A DNA stretch of 20,052 nt from Hymenopellis radicata (GCA_015501595.1 JADNRX010000851.1:1-20052); one strand, 5' to 3'. Shown: positions 10,701 through 19,773, counted from the stretch's first letter. Notes: generated from the sequence alone by a model not told the origin. Made by a program: numbers and translations.

Positions 10701-13261
10701 CACGATCCTGCTTGGTAATGGCAGTTGTCTTCGAATACTGTCCAAGAAGGCAAAGATGATTATTGAGCACAAACAGGTTTCGACGTCTTGTCTCCGTGTT
10801 TTGAAACGTCATGGCGGTGAGTTCCGTTCCTCGAATAGGTGCACCAGCAACCATTTCACATCGTATAAGCACAAGTCGAATGAACTGCACTACATCCAGC
10901 AGGTAGGCTCGTAGACTATGGCGATTCCACACGATGCTTCGCTCCTCCAACGCATTCACGAAGTGAGTTTGGAGATCAAATGTGCTGACAATATGCTTTG
11001 AGAGCACCGAGGTATGTGCTTGATAGCCATTACGTGGTTCGGTGACGAATGAATAGCCAACGTGTGAATTTGAGAGGTCGTCCTTAATCCACGCCTCTCG
11101 ATCAAGCGGCATCGGACAGCCAAGATTGACCTTCTCAAAGGCGACAATCAAGTCATCCTCCAGCTGACGTATCATGCTGATGACATGACGAAATTCGATG
11201 AGATCGCCCTTGAAGCTGAGTAGCTCATAGGTATTCGGATTGGGATATGTGATGATTGGTATCTCGCCCGTGCCCTTTGAAATCGTGGTCGCGACGTGCT
11301 GCAGACTGCGAATGGAATTGAATGTAGACGAGTTCTTCTCCACAAAGTATGGCTCTAGACCGCTACAAGCATCCTCTAGAGTGAGACCAGCGGTTTCCTT
11401 CACATCCTGATGCATGGCGAAAAGGAAAAGGAGACGCATTAGATAGGTATCCTTGGCTAGGTCGCCTGTAGTCTGCTTAGCCGTTGCAAACGAGCCATCA
11501 GGGAATGTTTTGGAGTATGCTAGTGCACGCATTGTAGGATCGGGATAGGGACGTTCGGGGGAGGGATCCCAAGCACGGGTCCAGATATAGCGGAGCAATC
11601 GATGGAGCGTTTCGACTGTGTTGCTTCTACGCAATCTGTATTCGTTCAAAAGTTGTTGAACTTCTGGCTCTTCCCTCGTCGGAGCACGTAATAGCATGGC
11701 AAGAAGGGATAGTACAGGTGTCAGATAGGAGGCGAGTGTCTCATTGCCCTCTTGATGCTCGTGAAATGGCTGATTCGAGATTTCACTATCAAGCCGTTAG
11801 TTGATTACTATTCAGCTAACTTGTATAAGAAGTACCTTGGATTTGGGGTATTCAACCGTTGACGAATGAGTAGCGGCGTTAGGGGAATGAGGTGAGTGGC
11901 CTGCTGCATCAGATCGAATAGATCTTTTCGTACGTCCTTCATTTCCGCCAGATTTCCCACAGACGCTCGTGCCTCCGTCAATCCAACTGCTTCTACCACC
12001 TCTTTCCAGCTCGAGATCTGCAGCCAAGGCGATATCTCTCGTTTGTTGACCGTAACTGCAGTGGTAGACTGTTTCAACACGTCCTTCGTTGTCTCTACCA
12101 GATCGGCCAGTAGCTGATCCAGGTCGCTTGGTGTAGAAGGGGCAGGAGGTGAAGGAACCCTAAACCACGTCTTTGCAAAGCCTTTGTTAAGGCGCTGTGC
12201 ATGACATGGCATCCATTCCTGTGGGCTGTAGGCGATGCGATGGATGTTGGGGGTATGTTTCTTCATCTTCTTTTCTGAGAGTAAAATGTAGGGGCAGTGG
12301 GCGCACTGCTTAACAGCAGTAATGGGCATATTCGGAATGGCCTCCGTAATCTGAGTAATCTCGGGGAGACCGCTGATGACGTTGAGCGTATTGATCGCAC
12401 TTGTCAAACGGTGGAGGTTATATTCCTTGAGGACGATTAGATGGCCTCGGAGATGCGTCTGGATATGGTCGCGTTCTACTATGGACTTGCAGTCGCAGAC
12501 TAAAATGCGTAACGGCGAGTAAAATGTTAACCCAAGTGACTGTAGAAGCTGTATCGCGGACTAGACAAGGAGTTAGCACTATAATGTCATTGAGTACGGA
12601 ACATATGTACCTCTGCAGTCTCATTCTGAAGATGGTCACCCTGGGGGACCAAATTCATTTCGGTCGCAGTGGGAGACCTCTGATCTTCTAGATCCTCCGT
12701 AGTACGAGCGACATCAGAGGAAGACTTGCTGCTTTCAAGCTCGTTTGTGACCTCCATAGGCTTATATTCTTCCGTGAGCATGCAATCAACTATATCAAGA
12801 TAGATACCAACATTCGAATCCTGTTCGTCAACGTTCAAAAAGTTGTACCTCGGAGGAGATGGCGTCTAAGGCAAAGGATCAGCACATGTTCACCCAAGGA
12901 GACAAAACCTATTACCCTGGCGGAATATCCCTCCATAATACTCGAGAGATCCGGAACCGGCGAAGACATCCGAAGCGGCGTAGGTGACCGGCGCACACGA
13001 ATTCTATCCCTGATAAGCGGCGAGCGTTGCGTTGAGTACGTGTTCAAAATCATCTGCAGCTCACATGTTAGCGAATATAGTATCAGATAATGATCCATAC
13101 CTCGTCATCACTGTCGCTCAGCTCATTACCGGATGCAACAATCGTCTGCGATGAGTCGTTCGTATCCATCTGCGGCGGAAGTAACTGTTTTTACGTCATG
13201 ATAGATAGAAATCCCAGCATGTACGACGTACCTCCGAGTTGGCCATTTCAAAATCCTCCAT
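7753..13261 (-). CDS. OrsD zinc-finger / tyrosine recombinase / RecQ helicase fusion
   Basis: Nine exons close in frame to 1702 aa: 13261-13232, 13169-13101, 13053-12916, 12865-12611, 12560-11836, 11785-10056, 10007-9954, 9905-8707 and 8661-7753. Residues 1-164 are acidic and disordered. Two OrsD-like zinc fingers follow: C186/C188/H200/H204 and C250/C253/H266/H271. A tyrosine-recombinase core reads RGTEL (R724), YSKT (K759), WRH (R853) and AGHSHAIESRLY (H887, Y896), with XerD-like spacing between GHS and Tyr. A RecQ-type SF2 helicase has MPTGSGKT (1062-1069), DEGH (1156-1159), SAT (1188-1190) and QEVGRGGRD (1334-1342). Its RecQ zinc site uses C1383, C1405, C1408 and C1411. A Cys-rich tail has CPCC (1554-1557) and CYKC (1611-1614). 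Known: RecQ enzymes unwind DNA 3' to 5', and tyrosine recombinases cut and rejoin strands through a Tyr-DNA link. Inferred: the protein mobilises DNA or maintains subtelomeres in the nucleus. A TATATATA at 13292-13299 leaves almost no leader before this ATG, so M6 or the ATG at 13169 could be the start. Confidence 0.93.
8443..8586 (-). repeat. In-frame 24-bp minisatellite, six octapeptides
   Basis: Six imperfect 24-base units encode SPTLLPQR-like octapeptides (residues about 1426-1473 of the recombinase-helicase). They form a linker between the RecQ zinc site and the C-terminal Cys-rich domain. The unit length is a multiple of three, so copy-number change would keep the frame. Confidence 0.9.
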
Positions 13262-13463
13262 GAAGGTGTAGATAGGCGAGAAACAGTCAGCTATATATAA
13301 TAATAATACGATTTCAAATTCAGAATTTTTTTTTTCCCGCAAGTCCGAATCATGCCGATATGATCGCGTCATAATATCCAAACATGTGTAAACACTGTTC
13401 CCCGCGCGGGGGATTTTACCATAAGTACTGGACTTGTACACTGGGACTTTCCCCCCTTGCACT
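13262..13463. promoter_or_regulatory. Divergent promoter between recombinase-helicase and gene A
   Basis: These 202 bases separate two head-to-head start codons. They hold TATATATA (13292-13299), placed for the minus-strand gene, an A/T-rich stretch with a T run at 13327-13335, and the perfect 12-base palindrome CCCCGCGCGGGG at 13400-13411. No clear TATA box is seen for the plus-strand gene. Confidence 0.6.
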
Positions 13464-13975
13464 ATGGACGCCCTCGAGGACGTCATGAACCAGCTTTCAC
13501 TTTCTGAAAATCCGCCTTCCTCGCCCATACACGAACTCAGCATTGAAGATACCAATCGTCTCAACTTTGCATTTATGCGATTCGCAAGCTTCTCAATGGA
13601 GAAAAGGGTGTTGTCATCGCGGGCGTTGGACTTGGGAAGGGATCAGCGAGTGCAGGAACGAATTCAGATGTGTATTATGCAAATCTATGACCAGTGCAAC
13701 GAACTGCATGCGCTCGGGTAAGTTTCCTCACATATCTTCAAGAGACGTAGCTTACTGTCTGCTTCAGATTAGTTCAGGGCCACATTCCCGAGATTAAGAC
13801 TCTAACGCGACGGCTCATCAAATCGGCGTGTCAAAACTCAAACATGCCGAATAGTGCGCAAGCGGAGACAGTAGAGGATCTGCTTAGAGACGCGGCAGAG
13901 GCCAGACTGCGCGTAGAGACGTGGATTATATACAATGTGCATCTGACAGCGAGTGCCTCGGGTCGCGTTCAATAG
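13464..13975 (+). CDS. Small helical protein A (153 aa), paralogue of gene B
   Basis: Two exons, 13464-13717 and 13768-13975, are joined across a 50-base intron (gtaagt donor, cttcag acceptor) in phase 2. The upstream frame starts at a GTG, so I chose the ATG at 13464. The protein begins MDALEDVMNQLSLSENPPSS and is predicted mostly helical. It has no Cys-rich motif, membrane segment or signal peptide that I can see, and I do not recognise the family. Gene B, at 19374-18846 on the other strand, shares the N-terminal LEx(1-2)(M/L)xQLSLS pattern, a central (M)E(K/R) block, a C-terminal MP...AE...L pattern, the overall length and exactly the same intron position and phase. It is divergent from the recombinase-helicase gene and shares its promoter region, so co-regulation is plausible. 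A role with that protein is inference. Confidence 0.88.
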
Positions 13976-13989
13976 GCGCGCTCTGGGGT

Positions 13990-14548
13990 GACCAAATTCT
14001 GTTAGAGTACCTGGACTTACATTCCGGACAATATGTAGCACTCATCTTATCAGCAAACATCTCTATGGTCCGTACACAACCCTCATCCTCCCAAACTGCC
14101 TCCGTCGTGGGAGAGATACTTGACAAACCAATTTCTGCGGCAAAGATCTCGTCAATATAGCTTGCAAGCGTTCGAGAAATGCTGCCCAACAGAACAGTTC
14201 CATACACACGTCGTCAGACCTGATGGTGGGTTAGATACATAGAAGCCTATGAAACACACTCGTACCTTGGAAGATACTCAGCACGCTTGGATTCGAGCAC
14301 AGATCAACGATTTCTATGGCCGAACAAGCGGAATAAACGATCGCTAGAATGGTACTCAGTTGTCTCCTCCCAGGCGTCAATCAACAGGGACGGCCTGGAT
14401 AGCTCCGCAGAGCAGAAGGTTGGAATCGAGGCGAAATGCATACGCCTAACATCATTAGCGAAAGACTGCGTCAAGCGTGAATTACTCGCCTTGCATCATG
14501 CTCCTGAAAAACGCATTCAAGATGGGTCCAAAAGGGGACGTTAATTGG
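13990..14548 (-). pseudogene. Remnant of a minus-strand gene with internal stop
   Basis: Reading on the minus strand from about 14548, segments that look like real protein sit in shifting frames: NVPFWTHLECVFQEHDARRV, then RPSLLIDAWEETTEYHSSDR. In the second frame an in-frame TGA (14306-14304) is followed by SVLESKRAEYLPR. That joins cleanly across an intron (gtacga donor near 14271, ctaac branch, cag acceptor) to SDDVCMELFCWAAFLERLQA. A further frame change leads to YIDEIFAAEIGLSS. One C-to-T change would create the TGA from CGA. The family is not recognised. It ends tail-to-tail with gene A. Confidence 0.5.
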
Positions 14549-14791
14549 TCACCTTGACCGTATCATAGTATGGCTGACGGTGCCCAAGGCAGAACACCGC
14601 TACTGGTCTTGATAGTGTAGCAGATAGGCAGCAGAGCGCGAAAATGGTGTGTGAGAGAGACTCTGCGAAGGATATCGTGAGGAACGGCAGCAAGACACTA
14701 TGTGTCTGGGCTATGACATTCATCCTTGATCCCATGCCTCCGGGACACGTATGGTTCGAGGTATAGCATCGTGGTTCCAGTTGGATGTACC

Positions 14792-16185
14792 CACGTGGCT
14801 AAGGAGTCGTCTTGCTTTTGGCCCACGGGCCAAAATCGAGACGGCAAAGTGAACCGGCCCGGACCCGACCTGCAGCAGCCTTACCTCGCTTTGGCGTCGC
14901 TCTGCACTTCTAAATTCGCAGGGCATGCTCTGCTACCCTTTTATACGTCTATGAGTCGGAATCGGTTCACCAGTTTGACCGCGGGAAGCCCGGATCTTGG
15001 ATAACAACATCCTGCTCTCCATCCCCCATCACCCACCCGCATCCTGCGCCCACAAAAATTCGGATCAGCCCTTTCCTAGGGTTTTCGACACCCAGGAGTC
15101 CGAATCCGGCGTTCGTTGGACCGCGCGAGTCGTCGTTCCCGCGCTACGACGTCCTGTCCTGCATCACCTGCCCAACATTGCCACTTTTGCATCGCTCCAG
15201 GCCTCCTAAATTCGCGATTGCCGGCTGCCATACCGTTTTAGACGTCTGGGAGTCCGAATCCGCCGCCCACTTGGCCCCACAACGCCTCGATTCCGTGCAC
15301 CACCAGCCTGCTCTCCATCCCCTATCCCCTACCGCTTTCATACCCATCCTGTGGCCCCAGATATTCGGATCGTCACTTTCCTGGGGTTTTCGACACCCAG
15401 GAGTCCGAATCCGGTCGCCGATTGACCGCGCAAGTCGTCGTTCTCGCGCCACGGCGTCCTGTCCTGGATTCCCTCCCCCATATTTCATCCTGCTATAAAT
15501 CCGCCCCCAGATATTCAAGTTATCGTTCTCCTGGGGTTTTCGACACCCAGGAGTCCGAATCCGGTCGCCGATTGACCGCGCAACGCGTCGTTCTCGCTAC
15601 GACGTCCTGCTGGATCCCCTCCTCAACATTGCCACTTTGCATCGCTCCAGGCCTTCTAAATTCGCGATGGCATCCTGTCCTACCGTTTTAGACGTCTGGA
15701 GCCCGAATCCGCCGCCCACTTGGCCCCACAAAGCCTCGATTCCGTGCTCCACCATCCTGCTCTCCATCCCCATCCCCTATCGCTTTCCTACCCATCCTAT
15801 GCCCCCACATATTCGGATCATCACTTTCCTGGGGTTTTCGACACCCAGGAGTCCGAATCCGGGTCCCGTTTGGCGCGCAAGTCGTCGTTCCCCCGCTCCG
15901 GCGTCCTGTCCTGGATCCCTCCCCACATTTCATCCTGCTATAACTCCGCCCGCCCAGATATTCAGGTTATCGTTCTCCTGGGGTTTTCGACACCCAGGAG
16001 TCCGAATCCGGTGCCTGTTTGGCGGCGCAGTCGTGCTTGCGCTACGACGTCCTGTCCTCCGTCCCTCTCCCTAGCTGTACCCAGCCATATCTCCGCCCAC
16101 ACATCTTACAGTCAGTCTTACCCCACTGTTTTCGAGGTCCGTGAATACGATTCCGGTGCTCGTTCGGCGGCGCGAGCCGTCTTTC
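14792..16185. repeat. Satellite-like tandem array 2, near-copy of array 1
   Basis: The same CACGTGGC start, the same palindrome and the same succession of monomer types occur as in array 1. Cores fall at 14953, 15096, 15250, 15401, 15551, 15699, 15850 and 15998, with a decayed one near 16139. Long stretches are identical to array 1 apart from scattered substitutions and one- or two-base indels. The matching order of variants shows that one whole array was copied, not that two arrays expanded independently. It is in the same orientation as array 1, about 12.0 kb away start to start. Confidence 0.93.
14806..14845. repeat. Imperfect palindrome opening array 2
   Basis: This is the counterpart of 2812-2851. 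TTTTGGCCCACGGGCCAAAA forms the core, with the central CATG changed to CACG. The outer arms retain most pairs, but CTCGA in the left arm has become CTTGC. Confidence 0.8.
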
Positions 16186-16590
16186 ACCCCCATACAGTTA
16201 TTTGACCGTACATATCGTCATTCCAGTACTTTACATCCGCCTTTCTTCTGGACAGTCTCGTCCTGTTGTACGTGTATTCACAAATATGCAATCGCATATC
16301 AAGATATTGATTTTACCAAGTACTTTCAGCACGCTTCACTCTGAAACTGCTTCAGCTCAGTTCAGATATCAGTTTTCGCCACCCAGGTGTCTATATCTGT
16401 TCCCATTTTCTTGTCATACCTGATGTTCTTGATTTTCTCTATATTCTCTCCTCTCTACTACTTCTGTCCTATGAGACGTCGATTCCTGTAATTATCAGTG
16501 TCTATGTTAACCCTATCGGTCCGGTTTGTGGTCCGGCTTGTTCCCGTCATCGCCTTTCAAACTCCGCCATCCTTATCACTGACGATCATC
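16186..16590. other. Upstream region of the 16591 gene
   Basis: After the last recognisable monomer the sequence becomes A/T-richer, and around 16385-16475 it is pyrimidine-rich (TTCTCTATATTCTCTCCTCT). That is common just upstream of fungal start codons. No gene is seen. Confidence 0.4.
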
Positions 16591-17558
16591 ATGGCCCAGC
16601 TCGTCCCCGTCATCACCTTGCCTCAGAACTGGGATACCGACAATCAAGATCATGATGAGCCGTACAGAGACCTACTACGCGCAGTGCCTCAGTCTATTCG
16701 AGATCGCGTCCCAGTCAACCTCGTTCTCCTACAGACCTCATCTTCGCCAACTATATCTTTACAAATGATCCCAACGGGAGATATGCAGCATATTTGACAC
16801 AAACACCCGATCTGGGCATCCTCCACTGTCTCCGCTTCCTGCGTCCGTACTTTCTCCAAGCGCAGAAGAGCTCGGAGGCAAAGAAACAACAGTTTCTTGC
16901 CCGACTCGATGAGTTTATTGCTGAGTTTTTCTACGAGAAGTTGACGGATGAGCAGCGTCAGGTGCATAATTTTTTCTGAGCACTCTGATTACTAAACTTA
17001 CCCAACACTTCTCCAGATGTACTCATTCCGTCTTGAACACAATCGACTGCTCTCCGCTCACGTCAATCCGCTCATGCCGCCCCATCAGATTGTAGGGGCG
17101 TTCGCGGACTTTGATCACGAGAGTCATTGGTGCGAGTCGGACACCTCTGGCGAGCTTTCGCCCGATATTACACTGCAGAGAGAATGCACGATCTGGCGGT
17201 AGACATCCCTACATACATGTTGTCGTGAGTGGTCTCTACTCTATGCAATATTTCATTCAACGTTTCTTATTCCAGAGACGCGGATGAATACGGCTGGGAT
17301 ATTGTCAACAAGTGGTCGTTTAACGTCCGTCACTTCCTGCAAATGACTCGTGCACACGAGTCGATCCTCAAGAACCGTTTCGTCATATTCACTCCTACGG
17401 AAACGGCAAACACCATTGACGCTGACACCCCCGGTGCTCCTTTGACGGTAGAAAATCTGGAGATGTGGAACGCGAGCTCTCGAGAGGTCTGGTTGCAAGT
17501 AGGGCCTTACACAGATGATCGCTCCTCAGATGCGTATTGTGAGCACGAGTATATATAG
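16591..17558 (+). CDS. Orphan multi-exon gene, unresolved first exon
   Basis: I do not recognise the protein (about 275-300 aa). Well-supported parts are the exon ending at 16961, then 17017-17122, 17179-17224 and 17276-17558 (TAG). Introns are 16962-17016 (tactaaac branch), 17123-17178 (weak gtcatt donor) and 17225-17275 (gtgagt donor). The start MAQLVPVITLPQNWDTDN at 16591 has a good context (catcATGGCC). Its frame must shift near 16735 to reach the clearly coding segment containing LIFANYIFTNDPNGRYAAY. The alternative is an ATG at 16652 with an intron at 16692-16734 that ends in a fine ttctcctacag acceptor. The protein appears soluble and helical, with an acidic tail. It lies between arrays 2 and 3. 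The break may be a one-base frameshift or a mis-chosen start. Confidence 0.65.
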
Positions 17559-17640
17559 GTACATCAGCAGTCAGTAAGTAGCCCTTGTCGTTATCAATTT
17601 CTCATGCTTCTGTGTTACATATACATTAGTGGATCGAGGT

Positions 17641-18350
17641 GGCCACGTCGTCTTGCTTTTGGCCCATGAGCCGAAATTGAAACCGCAAAGTGTACCGGCC
17701 CGATCCTCCCTTTCAACAGCCTCACCTCACTTTGGCGTCGCTCTGCACTTTTAAATTGGCCAGGGCATGCTGTGCTACCCTTTTGGACATCTCTGAGTCC
17801 AAATTAGCCGCCTGTTTTGGCCGCGCAAGTCGTCGTTCTCGCGCTACACCATCCTCTCCTCCATTCCTCCCCCACATTTCATCCTGCTATAACTCCGCCC
17901 CCAGATATTCAGGTTATCGTTCTCCTGGGGTTTTCGACCCAGGAGTCTGAATCTGGCGCCTGTTTGATGGCGCGAGCTCGCGTTCTCGCGCCATGGCGTC
18001 TAGGACTCTTCACCGTCACCGTACGATACGGTGCCGTACTCGTACGGGCCGTAACCGTATACGGTACGGTGGCGAGCCCTAAATTGGCGTCCTCTCCTCC
18101 ATCCCTCCTCCGCATTTCATCCTGCTATAACTCCACGCTCAGATATTCGGGTTATTGTTCTTCCAGGGTTTTCGACCCCAGGAGTCCAAATCCGGCACCT
18201 GACTGACCACGCAAGTTGTCGTTCTCCCACTATGACGTCCTCTCCTCAGCTTTCATCTAACCAGATCTCGGTGTTCAGATCCTCGCATAGGCATTACCCT
18301 ACTGATTTGGACCCCCTACATCTGAATCCAGTGACCGTTTGGTAGCGCGT
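17641..18350. repeat. Satellite-like array 3, diverged and shorter
   Basis: It opens with CACGTCGTCTTGCTTTTGGC and then tracks the first part of arrays 1 and 2: the CCGGCCCG block, GCTCTGCACTT and GGGCATGCT(G/C)TGCTACCC. Monomer cores occur at 17795, 17943, 18182 and, decayed, near 18316. Many substitutions and the loss of several monomers make it clearly older than the other two copies. A non-satellite insertion lies at 18016-18070. Confidence 0.88.
18016..18070. repeat. Palindromic CGTACGG cluster inside array 3
   Basis: Short units (CACCGTAC, GATACGGT, GCCGTAC, CGTACGG, CCGTATACGG, GTACGGTG) alternate on the two strands, so the block is close to its own reverse complement. It is absent from arrays 1 and 2. 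Confidence 0.7.
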
Positions 18351-18845
18351 GTCCTTGCTTGTGCGACCCAATGTACCACATGATCCTCGTTCATATCAAG
18401 CTGTCGGTGTCATCATCCTCTACATAATCTTAGTCCTTGTTCACATCCTTGTCCTCTGTGCTGTTGTCGCTGTCGGTACTGGGATCATCATCGTCAGTTA
18501 TAGTCGTGCGCTGGTTGATGCAGTCACGCCCATTCTTACTAGTGTCTATAGTATGCTTGTTATCGTCATTTTTGTACTGATTTTTATTAAGGTCGGACTT
18601 GTTGTTCTCTTGGTTATAGTTATCACGTAGGGGTAGCTCTTTTCGTAGTCTGGGTCATGCCTGTCATATTCGTATGTAGTCCCATCTATTCTGGGCGATA
18701 TCCGCATCAGCCTCGTCGCTGCTCTGGTTAAGCTTGTCCAGGTAACTCGCACTAAGGGTAGGCCGTTAAGCAATCCTTCCACCAAAAATAGTTGTTCTGA
18801 TGCTACTAATGACTCATTTCTACAGCTCGACAACCCTGTGCCTTA
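18351..18845. other. Degraded region with minus-strand coding-like fragments
   Basis: No intact gene is seen. On the minus strand a fragment with SASYLDKLNQSSDEADADIA (18757-18670) ends at a stop. A separate Asn/Asp/Lys-rich frame ends in TDSDNSTEDKDVNKD near 18430. The opposite-strand hydrophobic frame (18349-18630) begins with GTG and is probably only the complement of that Asp/Asn-rich stretch. The fragments could be remains of a gene on the same strand as gene B. Confidence 0.35.
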
Positions 18846-19374
18846 CTACCTCCACTCATATAGCACTACACCATCTATATCAATCTGCCATACGATGTGG
18901 TTCCACAGTGAATCCATCATGTGCCTTCGTCCGTATAAAGACATGTCAAATAAAACATCTAAATTCTCTGCCTTTTTCCCATCCGGCATATGCCACTGTT
19001 TCTGTGCCTTGTTCACTGCCTTATGCACGAAGGTCTTGAGATTATCACGATTTTTTTGCAACACACTAGGTACCGTTATCAGCATTGCAATATTAAATTA
19101 ATTAGGAAATGTACTATAGTCGAGCCAGTACTCGAAGCTGATCCAGGATACGGTCCGCAGCCAGCTTAAGGTGTTCCACGACGCGCCCCGTAGTTCCCCA
19201 TTGCGCCTTTTGGCTCAATAAAATCTTCCTTTCCATTATGGCGCCTCCAATAATGATGAAGCATGACTGAATATGTCCGTTTCTCTCTTCGACGGAGAGG
19301 CCATCGGGAATAGACTGTGATGGAGTTTCATCGGAAAGTGAGAGTTGATCTAGAAGCATTTCCAGCGACTGCAT
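18846..19374 (-). CDS. Small helical protein B (159 aa), paralogue of gene A
   Basis: Exons 19374-19115 and 19065-18846 flank a 49-base intron (gtacat donor, cctaat branch, cctag acceptor) in phase 2. Without splicing the frame would stop at 19114. Joined, it continues to a TAG ending at 18846. The N-terminus MQSLEMLLDQLSLSDETPSQ parallels gene A. After the intron, VLQKNRDNLKTF aligns with A's LVQGHIPEIKTL, and a later MP...AE...L stretch also aligns. The level is that of a distant paralogue, but intron position and phase are identical. Family and function are unknown. It is divergent from the gene starting at 19774, much as A is divergent from the recombinase-helicase gene. Confidence 0.87.
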
Positions 19375-19773
19375 GGTAGGTGATGTTTTCCGAGTGGAAG
19401 AACGGAAAAGGTTGTGAGGTACTTATACTCATCTCAATTTGTACATGTTTAGATCATATATGATAGGGACTTGCCTGAAAAGGAAGAATAGGGCAAGCCA
19501 GTTCATGTTTTTAGGTGCACCAATGTTCTTACGATCACATGTTACACATAATGTGGACACGTGATCGTAGGAGTACTCGTCGCCGGCTCTTAAACTCCGC
19601 ATGACTCATATTGTTGACTATTGATAGAGAGTCATGTGACACCTGATTAATTACATAAATGAGAGCCTCGTCGCCATATCCCCAGCTTGCTATCTGCGGC
19701 TACTAACAGGTATTTCGTTTCTCTGCATATTATACTAATTTCTAACATTTTACTGAATACCCTCACAGTAAAT
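19375..19773. promoter_or_regulatory. Divergent intergenic region with inverted repeat
   Basis: This is the shared upstream region of gene B (minus) and the 19774 gene (plus). It contains an inverted repeat at 19527-19538 / 19561-19572 (TACGATCAC against GTGATCGTA, extended to 12-base arms with one wobble pair). Its 22-base spacer itself holds the small palindrome CACATAATGTG. A probable leader intron for the plus-strand gene runs from GTATTT at 19710 to CCTCACAG just before its ATG. Confidence 0.5.

Noticed and set aside
14997..16205. Open frames in array 2 with the same repeated peptides
   Set aside because: Same reason as for array 1. Indels between the arrays shift the frames without any sign of selection.
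2798..18350. CRISPR-like array
   Set aside because: The units are ~150-bp variable monomers without unique spacers, in a eukaryotic context.
18349..18630. Hydrophobic 93-aa frame resembling a membrane protein
   Set aside because: It begins with GTG, has no supporting context, and is the complement of an Asp/Asn-rich low-complexity stretch.
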